From Polyodon spathula (lineage: Eukaryota; Chordata; Actinopteri; Acipenseriformes; Polyodontidae), in NCBI RefSeq assembly GCF_017654505.1, contig NC_054558.1:13077278-13141277 (forward strand): 64,000 bases of DNA, read 5' to 3'. A program made the position numbers and the translations under genes. Positions 32,530 through 43,366 of this stretch are shown in pieces (positions within the stretch are counted from its first letter, which is position 1; every line of letters begins with the position of its first letter). The notes under the pieces were generated by a model, which searched no databases, was not told where the DNA came from, and saw nothing but the letters and a program-made list of their open reading frames with translations.

Positions 32530-33930
32530 AGATGCTGTCCTCCATTGCCACCTGCTGGTTCTTCAGTTCATTTGCATTCGGATGATGTTGAACTGAACGT
32601 TGCAGTTCAGATCTTGTGCAGGTTGATCTTTAAGGAACCTATTCTTGTGTTATTTACGCGCTGGGAGAAGCACTTAAACCAGGTGAGAATAGAGCCCTGA
32701 ATTAACTACTGAGCGCATCAGTGTTCAGTAAGATCTCGAATATTCAGCACAGGGCGTGATGGCGTGACAATGGGCTTAATTCAGCAATGAGTAGGTTTTG
32801 AGTTTAAGTGTTTTAACCAGAAAAATAGCGGGATTCTTTTTAGCAATTCTTTGGAGTTTTGAAAACCTTCTTTATTTTTCAAAATACTTGACAGTACAGT
32901 CAAAAATGTAAAAGAAAAGTTTGCTGTATCAAAAATTTCCAGGAAACAGCTCTAAGCCCTCCATTAATAAGGACTGCTGGGACCGACACATTGATGAATA
33001 GAGCTCACTGTGCTGACTTGTGTGAGATGTGCAGTGTGCAGCGTCCTGCTGAATCAAGGTACCTGCTACATGCAATACTTTTCCATTCAGCCATTGTCCA
33101 ATTCAACTTCTGTGATATGGGTAAATAGAGGTTTGATCAAATTCAAAAAGGATAAAGGACACTGTCCGCGGTGCTGAACTGGTCAGGCACGAAACGCAAA
33201 TGGCATTTGTTTTTTTGTTTTTTTTGTTTGTTTTTTTAAGACTGAGTTATTATGTCTGCTTGCGACATTTCCAATTAAATAAAAATAGCAGATTGAGAGG
33301 AACAAAATCTCGTGGTTGCTATTGGAGACCCTTGTAATAATGATACCCAAAACAGAATATTCTTCATCGATTTTAACCTCAAACCGCACTGTGTTGTAAC
33401 TTTACCACTGTAGAGGGCTGAGGGTTAAGCAGGACAGGGATGATTTCTGTATTTATTCATTTAGTTTAAAAACAGGAGAAAGAAGGAATATGTCGAACCA
33501 ATTGCAATGTTGATAAAAGCACGGTGGAGAATATTATGAAAATATCCCATAAATTTAAATTGACATTTCAAATATGTTTTCTGAGCCTAACTGCAAATCG
33601 AATCTGCTGTTGAATAAAACAGATGTAAACGCACCCCAGCGTGTATAAAATGAACGAAAAGCAAACCTCTTTGAATCCGGATATCCGTACCTGTGATTAA
33701 ACGTGAATCGATTCCCTTATATTGATACAAGCATGAACCTGTTTGACGTTGTATTGAAGCGCAGATATGTGCGCATTGTTAGGTTGTTCACTAGATTTTG
33801 TATAGGTTGAGTTTCCTGTACAATGTAATGTTTATTTTTGTAGGTTAGATCTGTGTTTGTTAAGAGCCATTTACTGCTGATAGCACAGAAAACAAATAAA
33901 TCTAATATTTGACTCTCCTTTCTGCCAGTC
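32530..33930. repeat. duplicon copy 2, no gene recognised
   Basis: Aligns with 25728-27600 and 54690-56300 but is shorter, with internal losses. No V exon or long ORF is seen. Confidence 0.6.
32543..32558 (-). promoter_or_regulatory. CTCF-like motif
   Basis: The minus strand reads CCAGCAGGTGGCAATG, two bases off the CTCF core. The equivalent upstream of the 24.9 kb gene (about 25733-25747) has drifted to CCAGAAGGTGGCAAT. Confidence 0.4.
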
Positions 33931-33972
33931 CCATCCATGCCTAGTTTGCCACTACGGGTTAAAGGGAATCGA

Positions 33973-34082
<110 letters not shown>

Positions 34083-34452
34083 TATGCCAGGACCAACAGC
34101 ACATTGTAATGTGGCTTCTAACTTCGAAACTACAACACTAGCAACAAGCTAAAAAATAAATACAATCAATACAAATTAAATAAATAGTAATAAAAGCGTA
34201 CATTTATCTTAAGAAATAAGACATTATTTTATTTAATTTAAGTTCTTTTTACGATTATTTTTTATCAATATTCCCAGTTATTCGACTGCTGATATAAACG
34301 CCTCACTCTCTTAAAAACCGAATAATAACATACTGTACACTCACATTGTAACTGAGATGTTTTACCCGCAACAGCACAAATAAAACAAACATGTGATGTT
34401 GTTTGTGTGTTTTTCCAGTGAAGGGGTTCATTAGTGCGCTCTGAATGGGCTG

Positions 34453-34491
34453 TGTTATTGTAGAAGGCAGTAATGTAAAGACAGCACCGTG
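34453..34491 (-). promoter_or_regulatory. 23-RSS
   Basis: Minus strand: heptamer CACGGTG, 23-base spacer, nonamer ACAATAACA. The critical CAC and the A-rich nonamer core are kept. Confidence 0.75.
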
Positions 34492-34835
34492 GTACTCAGC
34501 GCACACAGGTACACTGCAGAATCACACAGCTGCGTGTTCACGATTGTTAAACTAGTCATCTTCTGCGATGTGTCCAACTGACTGGAAAACCTGGCCTCAG
34601 TTTTATCTGATCGGAGTTCTTCAGTAGAAACTTTCATGCGATGAAGCAGATATCGAGGAGAGCTGCCTGGAGTCTGCTTGTACCAGAACAGATTCTCAGT
34701 GCTAACGCTACTGCTCAGGGAGTAATTACAGAATATCCTCGTGTCGCTGCTAACTTTCGAGGTAATCGTGTCATTGAGTTGATTAATTTCATCTCCACGA
34801 CTGCAGTCTGTAAATACAAACAAACAAACAACAAC

Positions 34836-34895
<60 letters not shown>

Positions 34896-35002
34896 CACGA
34901 TTTAGTAACTGCAGCTGAATCCACAAAACTGTTATTACAATAAAATACATCTTTACCAAAGGTTAAATAGAAGACTGCAGTGAGGAGACCTGCATACAGC
35001 AT
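34492..35002 (-). CDS. TRA/TRD V gene, single family, apparently functional
   Basis: A T-cell receptor alpha/delta variable segment with no other member in the window. Leader exon 34957-35002 encodes MLYAGLLTAVFYLTF and ends TTTG/GTAAAG. V exon 34492-34807 follows TTTACAG and reads CSRGDEINQLNDTITSKV. First Cys (IFCNYS), Trp (LFWYKQT) and second Cys (AVYLCAL, with Leu in place of Tyr) are present. The exon is 316 bases, with a long CDR2/FR3 part. The intron carries an AAT repeat. Upstream, 35.0-35.3 kb, is GC-richer and looks promoter-like, but I identify no clear motif. Confidence 0.85.
34838..34893. repeat. AAT microsatellite in V intron
   Basis: About 18 AAT units in the intron of the V gene at 34.5 kb. 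Confidence 0.95.
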
Positions 35003-35403
35003 GGTTATCGCTGTTCATTCAGTTTGAATGAGTTCTCCGTCTCTGTTCTGCTGGTTTCTGTTCAGTACTGAATGCCAGTCTGCAGCCGCACCTCCGAGCG
35101 GATCAGTGGGCGTTTCTTCCGTGTTTCGGGATCTTTCTCTGCTGTCCAATCAGAACCCATGAACGCAGTAACTTCATTACGCAGTGAAGCACCAGAACGA
35201 GGTTCTTTCATGTCATGAGTTGTGTTCCAATACTGTTTAACACAGACAGACAGATCCAAGCAGGGAGCGCATTAGGATTACACAGTAACACAGTGGATTC
35301 TGCAGAGCGCTGGAAACGGTTTAAAAAAATAAATAAATAAATAGCCTTTTATTCCCGGTATAAAAGTTCAGTAGAATTTCGTGAGAGTCACAACATTGTG
35401 TTC

Positions 35404-35436
<33 letters not shown>

Positions 35437-36116
35437 TCTCTTAATGTATCTGATTCTGTGTACAGTGTATTCATTATCAACACACATTGCCTGCATATAC
35501 CTCAATACACGGGCTGCATTCACACAGATTGGCCGAGGTCCTTGTTGTTACTGAGACGGAAGAACACAATGTAACACCGCTTATCTGACATCATTTCTTC
35601 ATGCTGTGTGAGGGGGGACGGGGACGGGGACGGGGACGGGGACGGGGACGGGGACGGGGACGGGGACGGGGACGGACGGGCGGAATGGGGGCATTCTCAT
35701 ACTGTTCTCATACAGGTAGTGTTGGAAAGCAGCTGCACCAGGCGAATTGGGAGCTTACTGTGAATGAGCATTGAGAGTAAGAGCAACGCTGCATTCTGGT
35801 ACTGCATAGTTCAACTACAGTTATAATTCTCTGTTATTTTATTGGTTTTTCTTACATAATATTAATTTGTCGTCCTTCTTTATTTGTCTATAATTATAAT
35901 AATGCACGTCGAATGCAAATTAGTAGGCTATGTTTACAAATAAGTCTTCAAACTTTAAATAAGGATATTAAGTTACCCTTTCAGCACTGAAGAGAGTGAG
36001 ATGTAGGTGTCAGTTGAATTTATGTTACACTCAGTGTGAATATGTTCAGAATAACATTTAAAAGAACGGTTATCAAAAGTTAGAGAAACGCTTCAAGACC
36101 TCATTTTGCATGCACG
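35003..36116. other. intergenic with simple repeats, no gene recognised
   Basis: Contains a T-run at about 35408-35437, the GGGGAC array described separately, and a segment (35.53-35.80 kb) that matches the duplicons at 27.9 and 56.7 kb. No V exon is seen. Confidence 0.6.
35617..35675 (+). repeat. GGGGAC hexanucleotide array
   Basis: Nine or so tandem GGGGAC units followed by GGACGGGCGG. Many closely spaced runs of four G bases make this a strong candidate for G-quadruplex formation on the plus strand. The duplicate sites at 27.97 and 56.79 kb have only GAGCGGGGG, so the array expanded here alone. Confidence 0.92.
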
Positions 36117-36131
36117 CGCACACACACACAC

Positions 36132-36203
<72 letters not shown>
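36117..36203. repeat. CA microsatellite
   Basis: About 40 CA units at the left edge of the direct repeat that flanks the CR1 element. Confidence 0.95.
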
Positions 36204-36205
<2 letters not shown>

Positions 36206-36460
36206 CGTGCCCCGTACCCTCACAATACACGGGACATTAACAGGATGTAACAAACAAGACAAACACAACGTCCAGGATGCTGCCATCGCCAGGGTCGTTA
36301 CAGTATGCAATCATGTCATTTTTTATACTTGTTTCTAACTCTCCCCCTGCACTCTACTAGAGAAAACAGCACACATGAATCTGTATCTGCTGTAATTATC
36401 CACCTGCACTCTACTAGAGAAAACAGCACACATGAATCTGTATCTGCTGTAATTATCCAC
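36204..36460. repeat. left direct repeat flanking CR1, with 57-bp minisatellite
   Basis: About 200 bases (from GTGCCCCGTACCCTCAC) recur at 38861-39070. Within it a 57-base unit (CACTCTACTAGAG start) is present twice at 36347-36460. The right-hand copy has one unit and a partial one. The unit is that of the minisatellite at 24.6 kb in inverse orientation. Confidence 0.8.
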
Positions 36461-36469
36461 CTGCAAAAA

Positions 36470-38817
36470 AGCAAAACAAAAACAAAAACAAAAAAATGAC
36501 CCTTTGTCTAAACTCCATTTGTGACCCCTGGTCCTTGTTTCTTTTTTCAGGCTGAAAAAGTCCCTTTGGTCGACACTGTCAATACCTTTTAGAATTTTGA
36601 ATGCTTGAATTAGGTCGCCACGTAGTCTTCTTTGTTCAAGACTGAACAGATTCAATTCTTTTAGCCTGTCTGCATATGACATGCCTTTTAAGCCCAGAAT
36701 AATTCTGGTCGCTCTTCTTTGCACTCTTTCTAGAGCAGCAATATCTTTTTTTATAGCGAGGTGACCAGAACTGCACACAATATTCAAGATGAGGTCTTAC
36801 TAGTACATTGTACAGTTTTAACATTACTTCCCTTGATTTAAATTGAACACTTTTCACAATGTATCCGAGCATCTTGTTAGCCTTTTTTATAGCTTCCCCA
36901 CATTGTCTAGATGAAGACATTTCTGAGTCAACAAAAACTCCTAGGTCTTTTTCATAGATTCCTTCTCCAATTTCAGTATCTCCCATATGATATTTATAAT
37001 GTATATTTTTATTTCCTGCGTGCAGTACCTTACACTTTTCTCTATTAAATGTCATTTGCCATGTGTCTGCCCAGTTCTGAATCTTGTCTAGATCATTTTG
37101 AATGACCTTTGCTGCTGCAACAGTGTTTGCCACTCCTCCTACTTTTGTGTCGTCTGCAAATTTAACAAGTTTGCTTACTATACCAGAATCTAAATCATTA
37201 ATGTAGATTAGGAATAGCAGAGGACCTAATACTGATCCCTGTGGTACACCGCTGGTTACCACACTCCATTCTGAGGTTTTTCCTCTAATCAGTACTTTCT
37301 GTTTTCTACATGTTAACCACTCCCTAATCCATGTACATGTGTTTCCTTGAATCCCAACTGCGTTCAGTTTGAGAATTAATCTTTTGTGCGGGACTTTGTC
37401 AAAAGCTTTCTGGAAATCTAAATAAACCATGTCATATGCTTTGCAATTATCCATTATCGATGTTGCATCCTCAAAAAAATCAAGCAAGTTAGTTAGGCAC
37501 GATCTCCCTTTCCTAAAACCATGTTGACTGTCTCCCAGGACCCTGTTACCATATAGGTAATTTTCCATTTTGGATCTTATTATAGTTTCCATAAGTTTGC
37601 ATATAATAGAAGTCAGGCTTACTGGTCTGTAGTTACCTGGTTCAGTTTTGTTTCCCTTTTTGTGGATCGGTATTACGTTTGCAATTTTCCAGTCTGTCGG
37701 TACCACCCCTGTGTCAAGAGACTGCTGCATGATCTTGGTTAGCGGTTTGTAAATTACTTCTTTCATTTCTTTGAGTACTACTGGGAGGATCTCATCCGGC
37801 CCAGGGGATTTGTTTATTTTAAGAGCTCCTAGTCCCTTTAACACTTCTGCCTCAGTTATGCTAAAGTTATTTAAAACTGGATAGGAACTGGATGACATGT
37901 GGGGCATGTTGTCAGTATCTTCCTTTGTAAAAACTTGTGAAAAGTAATCATTTAACATATTTGCTATTTTTTTTTCTTCCTCTACGATTTTGCCATTTGT
38001 ATCTCTTAAACATTTAATCTCCTCTTTGAATGTTCTCTTGCTGTTGTAATATTGGAAAAACATTTTGGAATTGGTTTTAGCTCCCTTAGCAATGTTCATT
38101 TCTATTTCTCTCTTGGCCTTTCTAACTTCCTTTTTGACTTGCGTTTGCAGTTCTGTGTACTCTTTCTGCGTACTTTCTTTTTGGTCCTTTTTTAATGCTC
38201 TGTAAAGTGCCTTTTTTTGCTGAATATTTTTTTTAATTGATCTATTAAACCATTTTGGCAATTTAGTTTTACATTTAGATTTGTCTACTTGAGGGATATA
38301 ATTGTTTTGCGCCTCTAGTACTACATTTTTGAAGAACAACCATCCTCCTTCTGTGGGTGTTTTCTCTATTTTACTCCAATCTACTTCTGTTAGTCTCCAT
38401 TTCATACCTTCATAGTTTGCTTTTCTAAAATTGTAAACCTTACCTTTAGTCATTACTTTTGGGGATTTAAAAAACACTTCAAATGAGACCATGTTGTGGT
38501 CTGAGTTTGCCAGTGGTTCTCTGAACTCTGTTTTAGTTATTCTATCTTCGTTATTTGAAAAGACTAAATCAAGACATGCCTCCCCTCTAGTCGGTGCCTT
38601 GACAAATTGTGTTAGGAAGCAGTCATTTGTCATTTCCACCATTTCTATTTTATCCTTCGTGCTACCCATCGGGTTTTCCCATTTTATCTGGGGGAAGTTG
38701 AAATCCACCATTAGTATGGCTTCTCCTTTGCTACACGCATTTCTAATGTCATTGTATAACAGATTATTTTGCTCACCGTCTGAATCTGGCGGTCTATAGC
38801 ATGCTCCTATTATTATG

Positions 38818-38818
<1 letters not shown>
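36470..38818 (-). mobile_element. CR1-type LINE, 5' truncated, nearly intact
   Basis: A non-LTR retrotransposon protein reads from 38818 down. It has the C-terminal part of the endonuclease (MVDFNFPQIKW, SDHNMVSFEV), then reverse transcriptase motifs NKSPGPDE, YRPVSLTS, HGFRKGRSC, YLDFQKAFDKVPH, VPQGSVLGPLLF and the catalytic KFADDTKVGG. A single frameshift in a run of seven A bases near 36755 separates this frame from the remaining C-terminal part (ALERVQRRATRIILGLKG). The 5' end runs straight into a CA repeat, so the start of the endonuclease is missing. It is likely a recent copy. Because it is truncated it cannot be autonomous. Confidence 0.9.
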
Positions 38819-38853
<35 letters not shown>

Positions 38854-39140
38854 AACGGCCGTGCCCCGTACCCTCACAATACACGAGACATTAACAGGAC
38901 ATAACAAACAAGACAAACACAACGTCCAGGATGCTGCCATCGCCAGGGTTGTTACAGTATACAATCATGTCATTTTTTTATACTTGTTTCTAACTATCCC
39001 CCTGCACTCTACTAGAGAAAACAGGACACATGAATCTCTATCTGCTGTAATTATCCACCTGCACTCTACTCAGCGAGACATATTTATTGATTATTATTTA
39101 TTGATTACTAAATTTATTTAAAAAAAAAAAAAAAAGATAA
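38819..39140. repeat. CA repeat and right direct repeat flanking CR1
   Basis: A short CA run (38819-38850) is followed by the second copy of the ~200-base direct repeat and a minisatellite unit, then an A-run near 39121-39135. Confidence 0.8.
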
Positions 39141-39879
39141 TAAAGAGTGCACTTTTGATTAATAATAAAACAACGGAGGTAAATGTTTTATGAAAATATC
39201 ATATCCTTTAAATAATCATCCTAAACAGATATTTTAAATATTTTAACAAGTCTAATATAACTATATATATATAGTTATATAGTTATATATACTTTGAACA
39301 ACATTGCCCTCACCCCGTACCTCAGTTATTTCCAGTGTCTCTGGGAGACCAAAATTCCCACCAAGAGGCAAGGCCAGGAAAAAGTTGGCTGAATATGTAT
39401 GTATGTATGTATGAACTCCTTTGCCCAAGTTAAACGGTTTTCTGGGTTTTGTCCCACTTAAGATCTAAACTAACCCAATTGAGCACACTTTATCCCTGAA
39501 ATCTTTGAAATCATCAACTGTAAAGCACATTGATCATAAATAAGTAAATGTCTAGCTGAGGAATATTTTGTAACAAAACATTTCATTTTCCATGATATCC
39601 TGAGTCTGCAGTATACATTTAATATATGAATTAGTCAAGAAATAAGAAAGTTCTGTGCCGGTAGTACGTCCGTCTCTATGTTGGGAATCGTATTTATTTA
39701 CATCATCGAGTTGAATTTCAATTGTCTATTCTACTTTTACAACAATTCATGTTTTAATTGTATCTTTGTTGGGTTTGGCACCGAGGCTTCGGTAAGAGTG
39801 TGTTACAGGTGCAAACATTTCTACAACTTTTCTTTCTTAATCTTTGAACAATTATCAAATCATATAGAAGAAAAAACAT

Positions 39880-39956
<77 letters not shown>

Positions 39957-40338
39957 GTGTTGTATTCTATAGTGACTGATTTCTCATGGAATGACCTGTC
40001 TCCCTTCTCCTCTCTCAGCTTCTTGACTCATTTATTTATTTTTTTATTTAGTTGCAATATGTACCATGGTAAATCCATGTGGAAACATAATTGCGCAGAA
40101 CATATTGAGAGTGGTTGGTAATTTCTGATCATTTTAACATTGTTATTTGAATTTTTAACAAAATAACATGTTATACAAACAAGTGCCAACATTTTGTTCA
40201 TGTTTTGATTTCTTATCCATGTATTTATTTATTTGTTAACAAAATGTATGTGTCACTAATGTCTAATGTCCAATTAAAGGGCTGTTGTCCTGCTTCGTAT
40301 GCAGATCCACCAGATGCAGGCTCTTCAGTTCCACTCTG
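39141..40338. other. intergenic, no gene recognised
   Basis: AT-rich sequence with an ATT trinucleotide run at about 39881-39951. About 39.14-39.26 kb resembles the duplicon sequence at 27.2 and 56.05 kb. A poly-Ile frame here is a repeat artefact. Confidence 0.6.
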
Positions 40339-40377
40339 TGTTTCTGTCAGGTACTCTCACAGCTTTCAAACACTGTG
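40339..40377 (-). promoter_or_regulatory. 23-RSS
   Basis: Minus strand: heptamer CACAGTG, 23-base spacer, nonamer ACAGAAACA. Confidence 0.82.
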
Positions 40378-40967
40378 CCTCCACTGCACAGTAATAGGTC
40401 ACAGATTCTTCTGATTTTGAATTGCTCACATTAAAAACCCCAGAGCTCTTCACCTTGTCCAGCGACCCACTGAACTGTGAGTCTTTCACTGGGTCTGAAA
40501 ACAAAATCATCACATTCTCTGGGCTTCTGTTTGACCTCTGTCTATACCATTGAAGACTCCTGAAATTAGAAGCTGTGTAGATGCAGTGAAGGGTTGCAGT
40601 CTCCCCTTCACTCACAGTCAGTGATGGTGGTGTCTGAGATATTTGATCCTGAGATCTCACACCTGCAGAAACAAGTTTAAAAAGAAGAGACAACTTGAAG
40701 AGTCAGCTGTCGAATTCCCTGTACATTTTGTCTGGTTTCTTTCACATCTCATATGTCAGTAGTATAATAATATTGGTAAAGATGTATTACATGCATATTA
40801 CTTTCATGTCAGAATTGAGCAGCATTTGTACATAATGACAAGCCCTAGATACAAATGTATAGAACCCAATACAGGGGAAATGAACAGTAATACATCCTCA
40901 GATACTCACAGTGTAAATAAACCAGTGTGTTTATCAGTAGGTATAAGAATCCAGACTTTGTGCTCAT
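40378..40967 (-). CDS. TRA/TRD V gene, single family, apparently functional
   Basis: A T-cell receptor alpha/delta variable segment. Leader exon 40910-40967 encodes MSTKSGFLYLLINTLVYLH and ends CACT/GTGAGT. V exon 40378-40662 follows TTTCTGCAG and reads VRSQDQISQTPPSLTVSEG. First Cys (LHCIYT), Trp (LQWYRQR) and second Cys (VTYYCAV) are present. FR3 is unusual: SSGVFNVSNSKSEESV, where most V domains have Asp before the Ser-Ala pair. No stop or frameshift, and a good RSS. A 73-base tandem duplication lies just upstream of the leader (41016-41161), in the presumed promoter. Confidence 0.85.
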
Positions 40968-41015
40968 GATGGGGGCTGTTGGAGTGATCAGAAAGAAAAA
41001 AAGATTAAAGCAGCG

Positions 41016-41161
41016 GTGAAGCAGTTTCTTATTGTGCCAGTGCAGTACAGTAACCCCTCCCACAAGTGTGGAGTGAAGATTCAGAGCTGTGAAGCAGCTT
41101 CTTATTGTGCCAGTGCAGTACAGTAACCCCTCCCACCAGTGTGGAGTGAAGATTCAGAGCT
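41016..41161. repeat. 73-bp tandem duplication in a V promoter region
   Basis: Two nearly identical 73-base units (start GTGAAGCAG, contain TTCTTATTGTGCCAGTGCAG). They begin about 50 bases upstream of the leader ATG at 40967. Confidence 0.9.
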
Positions 41162-41381
41162 GTGTTTCCCTGCCTTATTTACAAATGAGTTACTATTTCA
41201 ATGAGAACTGTTTACACATCGCTTTGTGCTGACTGGCAGGCTGGAGGATCAAATCTATCATCAGGTTATACCTGATTGATTTTGAAACATATTTAATGTT
41301 TAATATTCTTTAATATGGGATTACTTTGTTTAATGATATGATCATTTTGTAATGAGGTCTGTGATTACGAATTCATAAACA

Positions 41382-41405
41382 ACAACAACAACAACAACAA
41401 TAATC

Positions 41406-41482
<77 letters not shown>
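41382..41482. repeat. CAA/AAT microsatellite
   Basis: A short CAA run followed by about 25 AAT units, just left of a hAT-type MITE. Confidence 0.95.
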
Positions 41483-41483
<1 letters not shown>

Positions 41484-41488
41484 TAAAT

Positions 41489-41836
41489 CAGTAGTTTTCA
41501 ACCTTTTGAACCCAATGACCCACCCACAAGAAAAAATAGAATGCAACCCATTTTAACTTTGACTAATGATAAAATGTTACTTCAGAAGTCTTTCATTCTG
41601 TTGAATGTGACCCAAAGTCTGTACAGCAGACTAAAGGGAACATGAATAATAATAACAGCGCTGTGGCTCAGAGCAACAAGGATTAGTGCAGAAGTTACTC
41701 CTAATGCAGAGTCTGGGGATGCCATGAAATGTTATCATTATATGTTAGTAATAATTGTTAAATGCAATCTTCTGAACGGCCAAATTGTGGTGACCCAACT
41801 AAGCATGCCTCACCACCCACTGGTTGAAAACCATTG
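41489..41836. mobile_element. hAT-type MITE
   Basis: The left end CAGTAGTTTTCAACC and right end GGTTGAAAACCATTG are imperfect inverted repeats of the hAT (Charlie-like) type. The flanks ATATAAAT and AAATAAAT form an 8-bp target duplication with one mismatch. At 348 bp it has no coding capacity. Confidence 0.8.
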
Positions 41837-41844
41837 AAATAAAT

Positions 41845-42731
41845 AAATGCTGAATTTAATAATAAAAAAGGAATAATAAGCAATAGGAGAAATGACTGGT
41901 ACCAGCATCTGTATAAGAGGGCAATAGGGCCATTATCTGGATAAAGGACTGCAGGCCTGTTGTATGAGAACTCTTTGCAAATATGTGCTTTGAGATTTGC
42001 TTTCATATTACAGTATGCTGCAGCCACTTTGCAAATCTAGAAATATGCTGTGCATTAATAAAGAAAGCAAACACAAAAGAAAACCAGCAATATGCAAACA
42101 TCCAAACAAAGCAGTTTAATACAAAAACTAAAGCTCAATTATTGCTCCTTATTAGAACAGCAATGAGAGAAGTATAACCCTGAAGAAAGCCTGCTTCCTC
42201 TGTCACTGTACCCCAAAATATCCCCATAGACTAGAAACTAATCTGAAGAAAAACAGAGCAGCATAAACACACAGAGATAGTGAGAGAGCAGCAGAAAACA
42301 CAGGACACATGGCAATAATGATACATTTAGTCATCCAACATCCAGGACTCGTGATTGACTCCACTCCTCTCCAGGTTTGAGGACTCGACTACAACTCTAG
42401 CTATTAGCAGGGGTTCGAATTTCAAGTTATTTTTTTTCTGAACTCCGGTGAGTGTATTTTAAAAATTGGATGGAAATTATTATTTAATGAAAAAATCATG
42501 TGAAATCGGATGATTTTTAAATATATAATTAAGAATAAATATTTGGGTAGAATTGGGTAAAAATGTAATTACCATCACTGGCAACAGCTCTTTCTCTATG
42601 CATTAGAGGCAGTGTGGTCCAGTGGTTAAAGTCCAGAATTGGGTTCAATCGGGGAAAACCCTAAAATCAGAACACCTAGTTATTAGCTATATATTTGTAA
42701 ACACAGGAACCATTACATCATATGTCTCCTG
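41845..42731. other. intergenic, no gene recognised
   Basis: Unique sequence. At 42608-42650 a tRNA-like stretch (GTGGTCCAGTGGTTAAAG then GGGTTCAA) suggests a SINE fragment. No ORF of note. Confidence 0.55.
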
Positions 42732-42770
42732 TGTTTTTGTGGAGCTCTGCAGTTGTTCATTGTCACTGCG
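42732..42770 (-). promoter_or_regulatory. RSS with mutated heptamer
   Basis: Minus strand: heptamer CGCAGTG, 23-base spacer, nonamer ACAAAAACA. The second heptamer base is off consensus. Confidence 0.72.
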
Positions 42771-43203
42771 GGCCTCAGCGCACAGTAATACATGGCAGAG
42801 TGAGACAGCTCTGACTGCTGTATTGTTAAAGGGATACTTTAGGAGGTTTTGTTGACAGTGGTGTTAAAAAGCTGTTTGAATCTGGTGGCATTATCCTTGT
42901 AACCAAACACATCCCTTGAAGGATGTACCTTGGAAACTCATTTGGGTATTGTATGTACCAGACAAAGTCAGGAGAATTGCTACTAGATCTGTAATGGCAG
43001 CCAAGTTCAATTGTTTGCCCCTTCGTAACATTCAGATTGTCGGGAGACTGATTCACCATGTCTTCAGCGATGCAACCTGAAAAGAAAGATTCAAACATAG
43101 ACACAAATGAAATAAATCAATGATTAAACAAATAAATGAATACATGAAATATCTTACCAATCCAATGTACTGTAGTCACAATAAACAGAATATTACAGGC
43201 CAT
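42771..43203 (-). pseudogene. TRA/TRD V pseudogene, single family
   Basis: Leader exon 43158-43203 (MACNILFIVTTVHWIG) has a GTAAGA donor. V exon 42771-43076 follows TTTTCAG and reads CIAEDMVNQSPDNLNV. First Cys (LGCHYR), Trp (FVWYIQY) and the end (SAMYYCALR) are present. They lie in different frames: a small indel after RYILQ shifts the frame into DVFGYKDNATRFKQLF. A TAA stop in FR3 (NKTS-stop-SIPLTIQ) adds to the damage. The heptamer is CGCAGTG. Confidence 0.88.
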
Positions 43204-43350
43204 TATATACAGCTGAACAGTGAATTCACCCTCCGGCAATGCTTAACAATGTTCTTTTTACAGAGGACTGAAACTCTTCAAGCCTCTCCCGAGTCTCCTC
43301 CCAGATGTGCCGGCGTGTCACAGTACTTTCACAGTCTGCGCTTGTGACAA

Positions 43351-43366
43351 TGTCGCCCCCTGCAGG
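43351..43366 (-). promoter_or_regulatory. CTCF-like motif
   Basis: The minus strand reads CCTGCAGGGGGCGACA, two or three bases off the CTCF core but with an intact AGGGGGCG centre. It lies about 150 bases upstream of the leader of the 42.8 kb V pseudogene. Confidence 0.4.

Noticed and set aside
39678..40121. 147-codon plus-strand frame with a poly-Ile centre
   Set aside because: The centre is an ATT repeat and the flanks have no recognisable domain.
42608..42650. tRNA gene
   Set aside because: A- and B-box-like sequence is present but no cloverleaf can be folded; more likely a SINE fragment. Same for 49455-49530 and 54360-54425.
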